64,000 nt of DNA, from the NCBI GenBank assembly GCA_041658185.1, contig JBBAAR010000011.1, positions 1-64,000 of the forward strand. The letters are read 5' to 3'. The notes beneath the pieces are model-generated. The model was not told the DNA's origin. It searched no databases and saw only the letters and a program-made list of their open reading frames with translations. The translations under genes were made by a program, and so were the position numbers. Source of the stretch: UBA8919 sp041658185 (GTDB taxonomy: Bacteria; Elusimicrobiota; UBA8919). Numbering within the stretch: the stretch's first letter is position 1; each line of letters opens with the position of its first letter. This document shows, piece by piece, positions 49,878 through 58,878 of the stretch.

Positions 49878-51258
49878 ATTGGGTTTCCTTTTTCTTTTCC
49901 AAAAATTCCTCTATCTCTTTTTTTTCTTTTTCAAAACCGGTACGACCCATCAAACCGTAAGTAAGCACTTTACCCAATTCCACTCCCGGCTGGTCAAAAG
50001 CATTTATTTCAAAAAGTTCGCCGATATACGCGGTTGCAAGTTCCAGCATATAAAATAACTGCCCTATTGTATGCTCGGAAACGTCGGGAAGAGTTATTGT
50101 GCAATTTGGACGTTGTTGTTTTGTGAGCGCCGTGCGGGTTGCTTCTTCCTCCGATTTTATCAATTCGTTTAAGGTGTGTTTTTCAAGATAATGTTTTTCC
50201 GATGTTTTTGGAATTACGACATTTACGCGGTATTTTTCAACGGACAAAAATGTTATGATTTTATCGTGTGGTCCCTCAATATAAAGTTGGACTTGCGAGT
50301 GCTGGTCGGTTACACCGAGCGCTTTAACCGGCGTGGGACCTACATTTACTATCTCGTTTTTGATGTTTGTCTTTTTTCCGAGCGACTCCGCCCATAACTG
50401 CCTGAACCAGTCGGAGACGTCTTTTAACGACTGACAGTATGGCATCATCACATTTATTTTTTTGCCTTTCTGATAAAGGAAATACTGGATTGCGGCATAA
50501 ATTGCGGCGGGATTTTTTGATATGTCCTGACCGCAGCGTGCATCCATTTCTCTTGCGCCCTCTAAAAGTTTTTCAATTTTAATTCCGCAGAAAGCGGCGG
50601 ATATAAGACCCACAGGCGACAACACCGAGAATCTTCCTCCGACATTTGCAGGTATTACAAAAGAAACAATTTTTTCCCGAGCGGCAAGTTCCCGCAAATA
50701 ACCTTTTTTTTCGTCGGTTGAAATAATTATGTGCTTCTGCCAGTTTTTGGCTCCGACTTTTTTGAGCAGGGCATTTTTCAGAATAAAAAAGTTCGCGAGA
50801 CATTCCGCCGTTGTGCCGGATTTTGAAATTATATTGAACACCGTTTTTTTGAGATTGAGAACATCCAGCAGTGATTTTATAAGTTCCGGGTCAACATTGT
50901 CGGGCACAAAAAGCCGCGGACATTTTTTTCTCTGTTTATTTGACAGAAGATTCCAATACGGGTGATTTAACGCCGTCTGAAGCGCTATATTTCCGAGTGC
51001 AGAACCGCCTATTCCAATTATCACGAAATCATCAAATTTCGCCCGTTGTTTCTTTGCAAAATCATTTATCTTTTTTGCATCTTCCGTCTTATAGGGAAGT
51101 TCCATAAACCCGAGCAAACCTTTTTGTTTTTTCTGCTGAATGATATTGTAAGCGGAAGAAAGTTTAGGATAAAGCGCCTGCAAATTCTCCTGATTGAGCC
51201 CGTGTTCGCCTACAAAATCCGATATACAATTTGAGTAGTCAAGTTTAATGTCAGCCAT
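49867..51258 (-). CDS. pgi: glucose-6-phosphate isomerase
   Basis: 463 aa from ATG 51258 (MADIKLDYSN), set by AGGAGGAAAAGA directly upstream; the longer frame has no ribosome site. Signature motifs: VIIGIGGSALGNIAL near 80, ISKSGTTAECL near 145, PANVGGRFSVLSPVGL near 210 and the C-terminal active-site helix containing FDQPGVELGK. Interconverts glucose-6-phosphate and fructose-6-phosphate in glycolysis. Embedded between xseB (overlap of 8 bp) and radC (overlap of 11 bp), so it is cotranscribed with DNA-processing genes, an order set by genome compaction rather than shared pathway. Confidence 0.95.
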   Translation of the reverse strand: MADIKLDYSNCISDFVGEHGLNQENLQALYPKLSSAYNIIQQKKQKGLLGFMELPYKTEDAKKINDFAKKQRAKFDDFVIIGIGGSALGNIALQTALNHPYWNLLSNKQRKKCPRLFVPDNVDPELIKSLLDVLNLKKTVFNIISKSGTTAECLANFFILKNALLKKVGAKNWQKHIIISTDEKKGYLRELAAREKIVSFVIPANVGGRFSVLSPVGLISAAFCGIKIEKLLEGAREMDARCGQDISKNPAAIYAAIQYFLYQKGKKINVMMPYCQSLKDVSDWFRQLWAESLGKKTNIKNEIVNVGPTPVKALGVTDQHSQVQLYIEGPHDKIITFLSVEKYRVNVVIPKTSEKHYLEKHTLNELIKSEEEATRTALTKQQRPNCTITLPDVSEHTIGQLFYMLELATAYIGELFEINAFDQPGVELGKVLTYGLMGRTGFEKEKKEIEEFLEKKKETQYAV

Positions 51259-51466
51259 TCTTTTCCTCCTCAAACTCTTTGACAATTTCCTTAATTTCAA
51301 TTTCAGTTTTTTTCAGTTTGCTTCTCAACATTTTTATCAGTTCCGTCGCTCTTTTCACCGATTCCGCAAGTTTGTCTATTTCAACATTCTCGCTTTCCAA
51401 ATCCGTAAGAATCTTTTGCAGTTCATCCAGCGACTTTGAATACGAAATCTTTTCTCTCTCATCCAT
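51251..51466 (-). CDS. xseB: exodeoxyribonuclease VII small subunit
   Basis: 71 aa (MDEREKISYSKS) with the XseB core SLDELQKILTDLESENVEIDKLAESVKRATELIKMLRSKL (shown here only in part), all helical. Starts one base after the xseA stop, so expression is coupled to the large subunit. It binds XseA to make exonuclease VII, which degrades single-stranded DNA from both ends. Its 3' end overlaps the pgi start by 8 bp. Confidence 0.93.
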   Translation of the reverse strand: MDEREKISYSKSLDELQKILTDLESENVEIDKLAESVKRATELIKMLRSKLKKTEIEIKEIVKEFEEEKNG

Positions 51467-51467
51467 A

Positions 51468-53069
51468 TCAGTTTTTCTCCTTTGCGGTAATTTTTCCGCC
51501 GAGTTTTCCGTCGCGAAGTTCAATTTTCACATCGCTTCCGACGGCAACATTTTCTACGCTTTTAATAATCTTGCCTCCGGATGCGTAAATAAGCCCGAAA
51601 CCTAATTTCAGTATATTTGCGGGATTTTTAGAATTGTTCAGCCGTTCCAGTTCGTCCAATTTTTTGAAACCGTCTTCAAAAAACTTTTTCAGATTCCATT
51701 TTATTTTTTCCGCCGTTTGAGAGATATTATTTTCAAGTTCTTTAACAAACATAATAGTCGCCGATTTTACTTCACCTGTCATATTTTTTAGCCGTTCTTT
51801 CTCGTCCGATAAAATCTGTTTCTGAACTTTCAAAATATCACCGAATAATTCTTCGTTGTCAACTTCAAACCCTCTCACTTTTTCAACAATAAACTGGGCG
51901 GTCGCCGTCGGCGTTTTGAATGACTGGTTTGAAACCTCGTCCGCAATCGTTCTGTCAATCTGATGTCCTATGCCGGTCAAAACCGGATTTTTGGAATTGG
52001 CAATGGCGACCGCAACACCCTCTTTGTCAAAACCCATTAAGTCCGATGCGCTGCCGCCGCCGCGAACAATCGCTATAACATCAACCGGATATTTGTTAAG
52101 CGTGAAAATTGAATTTCTTACCTCGTTTTCAAGTTCGGTCCCCTGCATTCTCGCATCACACAGAAAAACTTTAAATGAATAACCGGATTTTTTCAGTTCG
52201 TCTATAAAATCATTGTAAGCGGCGCTGCCGACGGATGTTATAAGTCCGACATTTAACGGCACTTGCGGAATGTCCACTTTTTTATTTTTGTCAATCAGCC
52301 CCGTTTTTCTTAATTTTTCAAGTATAAGTTTTCGTTCCAATGCCATTTTGCCGACTGTGTATTCCGGCTCTATGTCGGTAACGCGGATTTGTATTTTTCC
52401 CTGCGGCGGATAGAAATCAACGAAACATTTTGCCTTTATCTGAAGTCCGTCTTTTAGGACAAGTCCCGACGCAACCGTTTCCATTTTAGTTTCAATAGCG
52501 GTTCTGTCATCACCCCAAATCATCGCCGAGATAGTTGCTTTTCTTTCCTTTGTTTTAGGGTCCTGTTCAACAAGTTCAAAATAAACCTGACGGTATGGAC
52601 GGGTATCCGCTTTTATTACATCAAGGTCGTATCTGTAAATTTCACCGCAGACCCAAACGCCTTCTTTGAATGAATTATTGAGTATCTGTTTTATCTGATT
52701 GTTAAGCTGGCTTATTGTTAAAGGCGGCAGAGAATGCAGTGCGAACGCGGGAGGTTCTAATTCTTCCTCATTTTGCAACGGATGAAAGTTGTCGTCAAAA
52801 AGCGTACCGTTAGTCGGCGATTTTTTTATAACGGTCTGCGGGCTGTTTTGCATTAAATCAATAATCTGCGCCCCGTATCGTTTCAGTTTCTTTTCGCCGA
52901 TGCCTTTCACTTTTGAGAGTTCGGGAAGCGTTTGCGGATTGGCATCAGCGATGTTTTTCAGAGTTGAATTGGGAAGCACGAAATATCTTTTATCATCGGC
53001 AATATCTTCTTTTTTGGCTTGTTCGTCGCGCCAGTTCACTAAATGATTGTAGGTTTTGTGCGTTTGCAT
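51468..53069 (-). CDS. xseA: exodeoxyribonuclease VII large subunit with an N-terminal HRDC domain
   Basis: 533 aa. The XseA part from about residue 110 has the OB fold (VWVCGEIYRYD ... VYFELVE), VGLITSVGSAAYNDF, DVIAIVRGGGSASDLMGFD, LTGIGHQIDRTIADEVSNQSFKTPTATAQ, and the C-terminal coiled coil, all as in ordinary XseA. Residues about 5-75 are an extra HRDC domain: YNHLVNWRDEQAKKE, RYFVLPNSTLKNIADANPQTL, KVKGIGEKKLKRYG. HRDC is normally on RecQ helicases and RNase D and binds nucleic acid, so the enzyme probably recruits structured or single-stranded DNA by its own arm. No ribosome site was evident at ATG 53069. Followed by xseB. Confidence 0.9.
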   Translation of the reverse strand: MQTHKTYNHLVNWRDEQAKKEDIADDKRYFVLPNSTLKNIADANPQTLPELSKVKGIGEKKLKRYGAQIIDLMQNSPQTVIKKSPTNGTLFDDNFHPLQNEEELEPPAFALHSLPPLTISQLNNQIKQILNNSFKEGVWVCGEIYRYDLDVIKADTRPYRQVYFELVEQDPKTKERKATISAMIWGDDRTAIETKMETVASGLVLKDGLQIKAKCFVDFYPPQGKIQIRVTDIEPEYTVGKMALERKLILEKLRKTGLIDKNKKVDIPQVPLNVGLITSVGSAAYNDFIDELKKSGYSFKVFLCDARMQGTELENEVRNSIFTLNKYPVDVIAIVRGGGSASDLMGFDKEGVAVAIANSKNPVLTGIGHQIDRTIADEVSNQSFKTPTATAQFIVEKVRGFEVDNEELFGDILKVQKQILSDEKERLKNMTGEVKSATIMFVKELENNISQTAEKIKWNLKKFFEDGFKKLDELERLNNSKNPANILKLGFGLIYASGGKIIKSVENVAVGSDVKIELRDGKLGGKITAKEKN

Positions 53070-53075
53070 AAAAAA

Positions 53076-53654
53076 TTATGACTGGTTTTGCCGATAGGAA
53101 CCGGGAATGGTTATTTTTTGCCCGCGGTAAATTCTGTCAAAGTCGGGAACTTTCTCCTTATTTGCTTTCCAGACATCATACCATTTTGCCCCTTTTTTAT
53201 AATGTTTTTTTGATATGTCCCAGAGAGTGTCGCCTCTTTTAACGACATAAATTTTTATCCCGGAAGACGCAACTTTTTCCGGAATGAGCGTATCGGCGAT
53301 GCTTGAAGATTCGCGGGCATACTCAAGAGCATTTTCAAAATCGGACAGTTCGTAGGCATTTTTCGCATTTTTCAGCATAACTACCGCGGAAGAAACATCA
53401 AAACCGGATTTTCTTTTAAGTTTGATTTTCTCGCCGGTAACTGCTATCTGCTGCCGGGCTTTCTGAGCCAGTTTTTTCAACAGGTCGGTATCAACGCTTT
53501 CCTGAATTTCCGTCGGTGTTTCCTGCTGTTGAACGGTCAGATGCATATTACGGGTAGATGACCATTGCTTGTACAATTTTTGACAAACTCCGAAAACAAG
53601 AAAAAAAACTATCGTCAAAAAAATTGCCTGCAATCGTGTCAACCGGTGCGCCAT
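53076..53654 (-). CDS. membrane-anchored LysM-domain protein, 192 aa
   Basis: One N-terminal membrane anchor (residues about 9-27), a helical middle with TPR-like AYELSDFENALEYARESS, and a C-terminal LysM (IYVVKRGDTLWDISKKHYKKG...RIYRGQKITIPG, residues about 137-185). LysM binds peptidoglycan, so the protein probably links inner membrane to cell wall. GGAG precedes the ATG at 53654, which overlaps the upstream gene by 16 bp. Confidence 0.9.
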   Translation of the reverse strand: MAHRLTRLQAIFLTIVFFLVFGVCQKLYKQWSSTRNMHLTVQQQETPTEIQESVDTDLLKKLAQKARQQIAVTGEKIKLKRKSGFDVSSAVVMLKNAKNAYELSDFENALEYARESSSIADTLIPEKVASSGIKIYVVKRGDTLWDISKKHYKKGAKWYDVWKANKEKVPDFDRIYRGQKITIPGSYRQNQS

Positions 53655-54061
53655 ATTTTCTCCGTCAGAAAATCATTTTTCCACCTGTAAATGAAGGAAT
53701 AAGTCAAGGGCTTGCTTAAATTACCAAACTGGTCAAAAATAAGATGAAACGCATAACCGATAAAAACTCCGAATAATATCTCGTTGACCGAACTTACAAA
53801 AACGACCGCAGAAAATATTAGAAAAATTTCCCAACTGTGTAAAAGCAAAAATGTTCTCTTAAAACCATAACTCTCTGCAACTTGAAAAAAATTTTTTACA
53901 TTGAGATTAAATCCGCACTCGCTGAAATACTCAAAAAAGTGGTCAAGGTCAATAAAAATTCCGAAGATAAAAGAGGATAATGCCAAAAGATATGAATGAA
54001 AAACCAGATATAATCCGAAAGATACTGAAAATGATATCGCGATATGGGAAGTTAATTTCAT
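53639..54061 (-). CDS. YdjM/DUF457-like metal-dependent membrane hydrolase family protein, 140 aa
   Basis: About four hydrophobic helices with the family residues FGIFIDLDHFFEYF near 35-48 and GYAFHLIFDQFGN near 105-115 (Asp/His metal ligands expected at IDLDH and HLIFDQ). The family is a predicted metal-dependent hydrolase, with LexA-regulated members in E. coli. GGGG precedes ATG 54061 within the end of the GIY-YIG gene. Function in this organism is unknown. Confidence 0.8.
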   Translation of the reverse strand: MKLTSHIAISFSVSFGLYLVFHSYLLALSSFIFGIFIDLDHFFEYFSECGFNLNVKNFFQVAESYGFKRTFLLLHSWEIFLIFSAVVFVSSVNEILFGVFIGYAFHLIFDQFGNLSKPLTYSFIYRWKNDFLTEKIWRTG

Positions 54062-54062
54062 T

Positions 54063-54317
54063 TTACCCCGTGAGATAATTTTTTAGACGGTTCTTAATAT
54101 AACGTTTACCCCAAGCGGTTTTCAAATATTTTTCCCGCTTAACCGCATCTTGCTGATTTAAACATGCCTCATAGTAAATTAATTTTATTGGTCTGCGATT
54201 TTTAGTTGACAATACATATCCGTTATTATGTTTGTCAATCCTTGTTTTTAAATTATTCGTATAACCAACATACAAATTATGATCTTTATCGCTTAATAGA
54301 ACGTAAACGTAATACAT
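54063..54317 (-). CDS. GIY-YIG nuclease domain protein (UPF0213-like)
   Basis: 84 aa beginning MYYVYVLLSDKDHNLYVGYTNNLKTRI, which is the GIY-YIG motif with the conserved Y-V and Y-V-G; KHNNG and the tail RPIKLIYYEACLNQQDAVKREKYLKT complete the fold, including a Glu. Free-standing one-domain versions are common and mostly uncharacterised. ATG overlaps by one base with the TAA context of ilvE (TAA then ATG), so it is coupled to it. Confidence 0.9.
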   Translation of the reverse strand: MYYVYVLLSDKDHNLYVGYTNNLKTRIDKHNNGYVLSTKNRRPIKLIYYEACLNQQDAVKREKYLKTAWGKRYIKNRLKNYLTG

Positions 54318-55247
54318 TTATCTCACGGGGTGAACATACGTAAGCCAGTTGTATTTATCCTTTGTCTTGCCTCTTAAAATGTTGAAATATTCCGTCTGTA
54401 ATTTTTTTGTAATTTCACCGCAATTCCCTTTTCCTATTATTATGTTGTCAATTTTTGAGACGGGCGTAATCTCTGCGGCGGTGCCGGTTAAAAAAACCTC
54501 GTCGGCAATATAAAGCGATTCTCTCGGAATGGAATGCTGTTCAATTCTCATACCCATATCTCTTGCAAGAGTAAAAACGGTATGCCTCGTTATGCCGGCA
54601 AGAATAGAGGAACTGGTCGGCGGCGTAAAAATCACCCCGTTTTTGACGATGAAAATATTTTCTCCGCTTGCTTCGGAAACAAAACCAAAGACATCAAGTG
54701 CAATCGCCTCGTCATATCCACCTTGCACCGCCTCCATTTTTATTAACTGCGAATTGATGTAGTTCCCGCCGGCTTTGGCAAGTGAAGGGAATGTATCCGG
54801 TGCGGCGCGCCGCCAGGACGAAACAATAACAGACGCGCCTTTTTCCATGGCTTCTTTACCGAGATAAGCGCCCCACTCCCATGCGGCAACCGCACAGTTG
54901 ACTGGATTTTTCAGAGGATTAACCCCTATCTCGCCGTACCCGCGGAATACAACAGGTCTGATATAACATTCCTTGAAATTATTTTTTTTTACGACATCAA
55001 CGACCGCTTCGGAAAATTCTTTTTTTGAAAACGGGATTTTCATCCTGTAAATTTTTGCTGAATCATATAAACGGTCAATATGAGCATCAATTCTGAATAT
55101 AGCAGGACCGTTTTCTGCATTGTAACACCGCATAGACTCAAAAATGGATGAGCCGTAATGAACGACATGCGACATAATATGTATTTTTGCGTCCTGCCAG
55201 TCGACGAATTTCCCGTCAAACCAGATTTTTCCTTTTCCGAAACTCAT
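54318..55247 (-). CDS. ilvE: branched-chain amino acid aminotransferase
   Basis: 309 aa from ATG 55247 (MSFGKGKIW), with GGAGG seven bases before. PLP fold class IV features: HYGSSIFESMRCY near 40, YIRPVVFRGYGEIGVNP near 100, KAGGNYINSQLIKMEA with the PLP-binding Lys near 150, EASGENIFIVK near 190, and LTGTAAEITPV near 250. Transfers amino groups to branched 2-keto acids. It has its own promoter at 55295-55323 and is followed closely by GIY-YIG, YdjM-like, LysM, xseA, xseB, pgi, radC and yhcG. Confidence 0.95.
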   Translation of the reverse strand: MSFGKGKIWFDGKFVDWQDAKIHIMSHVVHYGSSIFESMRCYNAENGPAIFRIDAHIDRLYDSAKIYRMKIPFSKKEFSEAVVDVVKKNNFKECYIRPVVFRGYGEIGVNPLKNPVNCAVAAWEWGAYLGKEAMEKGASVIVSSWRRAAPDTFPSLAKAGGNYINSQLIKMEAVQGGYDEAIALDVFGFVSEASGENIFIVKNGVIFTPPTSSSILAGITRHTVFTLARDMGMRIEQHSIPRESLYIADEVFLTGTAAEITPVSKIDNIIIGKGNCGEITKKLQTEYFNILRGKTKDKYNWLTYVHPVR

Positions 55248-55294
55248 AAAAACCTCCAATAACGACAATTAAAAATTGTTATTATACTTTTTTT

Positions 55295-55323
55295 ATTTTA
55301 TCAAAAAAAAATTGGTTTGTCAA
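55295..55323 (-). promoter_or_regulatory. promoter of ilvE
   Basis: Minus-strand TTGACA at 55318-55323 (overlapping the stop of the preceding gene), a 17-bp T-rich spacer, TAAAAT at 55295-55300. Start predicted near 55288, leader ~40 nt. Confidence 0.75.
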
Positions 55324-55841
55324 TGGACGGCGACAATCAGCGAGATAACGGATACTCCGAGCGCAATATACGGAATGTATTCCTTGAAAGGTTTTTTTAC
55401 GGAAACAACGGGTTTTCTGCCTGCAATAATATCTTCCCGGAGACGGTAAATATCGCTTAAAATAATTTCTATTGCATCCTCGTTTGCCTTAATTTTATTA
55501 CCAAAGTTTTTTTTAAGTTCTGCTTCCGTATCTTTCTGCGACTTTTCCAACTCGGCAACTTGCCGGCGGAGTTCCGATAAATCTTGAAAACTTTTTTTTA
55601 ACATCACCGTTTCTTCTTCAAGTTTAGTTATTTTTTCAGTCAAAATACTTGAGGTATCAACGGACAATTTAACGGTTTCTTTAATTCCGGTAATTGAGTT
55701 TTGTATATCAACAATGTTTTTCTCAAGTTTCATTAACGCAATGTCAGTATCCGAAATTTTTATTTCCTGCGAATATAAATTCAGGCAATTAAAAATTAAA
55801 AATATTCCTACCACGGGATTAAAAATTAGTTTTTTATTCAT
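55320..55841 (-). CDS. coiled-coil envelope protein with terminal membrane anchor, 173 aa
   Basis: Possible signal sequence (residues 4-24), a long coiled coil of ~90 residues with regular heptads (ILTEKITKLEEETVMLKKSFQDL; LRRQVAELEKSQKD) and a C-terminal membrane helix (YIPYIALGVSVISLIVAV). Overlaps the RluA-family gene by 8 bp. No family recognised; suggests a spacer or tether in the envelope. Confidence 0.8.
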   Translation of the reverse strand: MNKKLIFNPVVGIFLIFNCLNLYSQEIKISDTDIALMKLEKNIVDIQNSITGIKETVKLSVDTSSILTEKITKLEEETVMLKKSFQDLSELRRQVAELEKSQKDTEAELKKNFGNKIKANEDAIEIILSDIYRLREDIIAGRKPVVSVKKPFKEYIPYIALGVSVISLIVAVH

Positions 55842-56709
55842 TTTTGAAAAAATCTAATGCCGACTGAAAATCTTTCGGAAGCGGAGCGGAAAACTCTATT
55901 TTCTTTTTAGTTGAGGGATGAGTGAGTTTTATGTTTGATGCGTGAAGTAATTGTCGTTTTGCTATTTCCGACGGTTTTCCGTATTCAACATCACCGATAA
56001 CAGGATGACCGATGTATGCCAGATGCACTCTTATCTGGTGGGTTCGTCCCGTGTAGGGCTTCACTTCAAGATATGTAGCGTTTTTAAACCGTTCAACAAC
56101 CTTAAAAAAAGTTTTTGACATCTTTTTTGATGCGGAACCGACGACTATTTTTTTTCTGAATTCTCTTGACCTTCCCAGCGGGGTCTCAATAATTCCGTCG
56201 TCTTCCTTTATTATTCCGTCCACAATTGCAAAATATTTTTTTTCTACATTACGATTCTGGAACTGTCTTGACAGGAATTCTTTTGACTTTTCATTTTTTG
56301 CAACTACTATCACACCGGAAGTATCCTTGTCAAGCCGATGAACAAGAAACGGAAAATATTTTCCGCCGCAGTAATACAAAAGCCCGTTGACAAGCGTATC
56401 CGTTTGATGACATCCGGCGGGATGAACGACAAGATCCGGCTGTTTGTTTATTACTATTATATCTTTATCCTCAAAAATAATTTCAAGCGGGATTTGAGAC
56501 GACAGTATTTTCTGTTCTTTATCTGCAAATGAAATTTCTACAATATCCCCTTTACGAATCTTATGACCGGATTCGGAGTGCTTTTCGTTTATTTTTACAA
56601 ACCTGTTTTTTATAAGCCGTTGAAAATAACCGCGTGAATAATCGGGGTATTTTTCTTTAAGGAAATTGTCTAAACGGATTTTGTCTTTGTCCGATATAAT
56701 TTTTTCCAT
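55834..56709 (-). CDS. rluD: RluA/RluD-family 23S rRNA pseudouridine synthase
   Basis: 291 aa: an S4 RNA-binding domain (DNFLKEKYPDYSRGYFQRLIKNRFVKIN, residues about 13-45, shown partly) then the catalytic domain with VHRLDKDTSGVIVVAK (catalytic Asp near 130), EKKYFAIVDG, and RTHQIRVHLAYIGHPVIGD near 230. Isomerises uridines in large-subunit rRNA helix 69 in RluD; exact target here is inferred from the family only. ATG overlaps the lgt gene by 40 bp. Gene symbol is provisional within the family. Confidence 0.88.
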   Translation of the reverse strand: MEKIISDKDKIRLDNFLKEKYPDYSRGYFQRLIKNRFVKINEKHSESGHKIRKGDIVEISFADKEQKILSSQIPLEIIFEDKDIIVINKQPDLVVHPAGCHQTDTLVNGLLYYCGGKYFPFLVHRLDKDTSGVIVVAKNEKSKEFLSRQFQNRNVEKKYFAIVDGIIKEDDGIIETPLGRSREFRKKIVVGSASKKMSKTFFKVVERFKNATYLEVKPYTGRTHQIRVHLAYIGHPVIGDVEYGKPSEIAKRQLLHASNIKLTHPSTKKKIEFSAPLPKDFQSALDFFKNE

Positions 56710-57434
56710 ACTATTATGCTGACTATAAAAATTGTAACTGAAATAATCTGCGTCGGTGTAATTCCTAAAATCAAATTTCCTCTGAAATCACCCCTTAAGA
56801 ATTCAATAAAAAATCTACCGACGGAAAAAAGAACGCTATATATCAGAAAAATCTGGCCGTCAAACTTTTTTCTTTTCCAAAAAATCACTAATATTAAAAA
56901 AAGTATTGAAAGTAAGCCCGACGATAAAAGTTGCGCCGGTATCAGTTTCACTCCGGTTGGTGCAAGACAATTTTCGGGAAAAACGACTCCTAAAAAAGAA
57001 TCTGTTTTTTTTCCGTAGCAACATCCGGCAAAAAAACAGCCGATACGACCCAAAGCGTGCCCGATTGCCAATGCGGGCGCAAAAACATCGGCAAGTTTCC
57101 AGAGCGGCATTTTGTTTTTTATTGAAAAAATTATGCCGGTTATTGCACCGCCCAGAAATCCGCCCCAGAAGACCAGCCCTCCCTGCCAGATTTTGAAAAT
57201 ATCCGACGGATTACCTGCAAACTCCTGCCATGAAATTAAAACATAAAACAAACGGGCGCCGATTAACGAGAAAATGAAAACCCAAAAAGTAAGCGTTTCT
57301 ATCAGAGCAGGCGAAAAAGATGATTTTTTACCGTAAAATAAAAGCATCTTAAATCCGACAAAAAAACCGAGCGCCACAAAAACGCCGTAAGTGTGTATTT
57401 CCAAAAATCCAATCTTAAAAAGTGTAGGATGCAT
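56670..57434 (-). CDS. lgt: prolipoprotein diacylglyceryl transferase
   Basis: 254 aa from ATG 57434 (MHPTLFKIGF). Seven membrane segments, with the Lgt signature GARLFYVLI near 70, FAPALAIGHALGRIGCFFAGCCYG near 135 (including the conserved HALGRIGCF) and FSVGRFFIEFLRGD near 210. Transfers diacylglycerol to the lipobox Cys, needed by the lipoproteins here, and complements lspA at 60788. No Shine-Dalgarno is seen and the promoter at 57442-57470 predicts transcription starting at the ATG, so the message is probably leaderless. The longer frame starting upstream is not needed. Confidence 0.93.
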   Translation of the reverse strand: MHPTLFKIGFLEIHTYGVFVALGFFVGFKMLLFYGKKSSFSPALIETLTFWVFIFSLIGARLFYVLISWQEFAGNPSDIFKIWQGGLVFWGGFLGGAITGIIFSIKNKMPLWKLADVFAPALAIGHALGRIGCFFAGCCYGKKTDSFLGVVFPENCLAPTGVKLIPAQLLSSGLLSILFLILVIFWKRKKFDGQIFLIYSVLFSVGRFFIEFLRGDFRGNLILGITPTQIISVTIFIVSIIVWKKLYRTKTKSV

Positions 57435-57441
57435 TAAAGAA

Positions 57442-57470
57442 ATTGTACCATAAATTACGCAAAATAACAA
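57442..57470 (-). promoter_or_regulatory. promoter of lgt, leaderless
   Basis: Minus-strand TTGTTA (57465-57470), 17-bp spacer, TACAAT (57442-57447); predicted start about 57435, one base from the ATG at 57434. Confidence 0.6.
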
Positions 57471-57471
57471 T

Positions 57472-57499
57472 AAAAAAACGACCGTTAGGAATAACGGTC
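57472..57499 (-). terminator. terminator after trkH
   Basis: Minus-strand GACCGTTA and TAACGGTC pair around a 4-nt loop, followed by GTTTTTTTA; lies 24 nt downstream of the trkH stop. Confidence 0.85.
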
Positions 57500-57522
57500 A
57501 CCTTATTTATGCAGGTTTTTCG

Positions 57523-58878
57523 TCATCCTACAAAAATATCTCCTTCCGGGTATCTGAATGACGGGTCAATTCCTTTTATCATCGCCAGTCCGATCGTTAA
57601 TGGGCCGACCCTTCCGATAAACATCGTTATGCTTAACAGGACTTTTGCCGCATTACTTAAATTTGCGGTAATACCTGCCGACAGCCCCGTGTTCCCGAGA
57701 GCCGATATTATTTCAAAAAATATTTGAAGAAAACCTGCTTTTTCCGTGATTGTCAGAACCAATAAATCAATTATTGCCACCATAATAAACATAGAAAATA
57801 TCATAAAGGCATTGTCTTTTACATCATTAGATATCCTTCTTTCAAAAAGAGTGCTGTCTTTTTTCCCTCTTAATTTTGACCATGTTGATATAAATAGCAC
57901 TCCCAGCGTAGTTGTCTTAATTCCGCCGCCGGTACTGCCGGGTGAAGCGCCTATAAACATCAACAAAATTATCATAAAAAGACCCGTTGATGACATTGCG
58001 CCTATATCTATCGTATTAAAGCCGTCTGTAGTTGACGCTGAAATTGCCTGAAATGATGAATATAGCAAGCGTTCTTTAACACCGATAGATGGTGACCATT
58101 TCTCTGAAATAAAAATAACTGCTATGCCTATGACTATTACAATTACCGTTGTTATGATTGCCAGTTTAGTATGAACCGATAGCGGTTTAAACTTTTCCTG
58201 CTTTATTGTTTTTTTGATAAACGTATAAATATCATCCAGAACATAAAAACCGATGCCTCCAATCAACGAAATAATATTGATTACAAAATTCACTGTAATG
58301 CTATTCTTATATGACATTAAACTGTCGGGAAAAAGGCAGAATCCGGCGGTGCAAAAAGCGGTAATGGAATGGAAAAACCCTAAATATAAAGCATAAAGAA
58401 ACGAATAGTCGGGGAGCCAATAAAAAAATAGTACTATTGCGCCGATAGTTTCAAAAATAAAAGTAAAGATTATGACCTTAGCGAAAAAATTGTAACTATG
58501 TCCGGGATGCGTGCCTGCGACGGATTCACTCGCAACAATTTTATTGTTTATAGAAAGTTTGGCATGTAATAAATATGCCATAAAAACAATGAAAGCCATA
58601 TATCCTATTCCCCCGATCTGAAAATCCAGCATAAGCATAATCTGTCCGAACAGTGAATAAAAACTTCCGATGTCAACTACGGCAAGCCCGGTGGTGCTTA
58701 TACCTGAGGATGCCATAAACAGGGCATCTATAAAATTTTGTGATTTACCATCATTGGAAGAGACAGGTAACATAAAAAGTAATGCAAAAGATAATGTCAC
58801 AATAAAATATCCGATAACCAAAAGTTGTAATGGGTTAAACTTTTTAAAAAAATTATTATGTTTTTTTATCAGTTCCAT
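57523..58878 (-). CDS. trkH: TrkH/KtrB-family potassium uptake protein
   Basis: 451 aa, about ten membrane segments with four P-loop selectivity repeats: SGISTTGLAV near 58, TAFCTAGFCL near 166, ISASTTDGFNT near 287 and SALGNTGLSAG near 397, the pattern of K+ channels of the Trk/Ktr/HKT group. No TrkA/KtrA regulatory subunit lies in the window. It follows kdpE/kdpD-like genes on the same strand by ~145 bp, hinting that this two-component system controls it, whereas kdpFABC is absent here. Terminator downstream. Start ATG 58878 has GGGG 13 nt upstream. Confidence 0.93.
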   Translation of the reverse strand: MELIKKHNNFFKKFNPLQLLVIGYFIVTLSFALLFMLPVSSNDGKSQNFIDALFMASSGISTTGLAVVDIGSFYSLFGQIMLMLDFQIGGIGYMAFIVFMAYLLHAKLSINNKIVASESVAGTHPGHSYNFFAKVIIFTFIFETIGAIVLFFYWLPDYSFLYALYLGFFHSITAFCTAGFCLFPDSLMSYKNSITVNFVINIISLIGGIGFYVLDDIYTFIKKTIKQEKFKPLSVHTKLAIITTVIVIVIGIAVIFISEKWSPSIGVKERLLYSSFQAISASTTDGFNTIDIGAMSSTGLFMIILLMFIGASPGSTGGGIKTTTLGVLFISTWSKLRGKKDSTLFERRISNDVKDNAFMIFSMFIMVAIIDLLVLTITEKAGFLQIFFEIISALGNTGLSAGITANLSNAAKVLLSITMFIGRVGPLTIGLAMIKGIDPSFRYPEGDIFVG

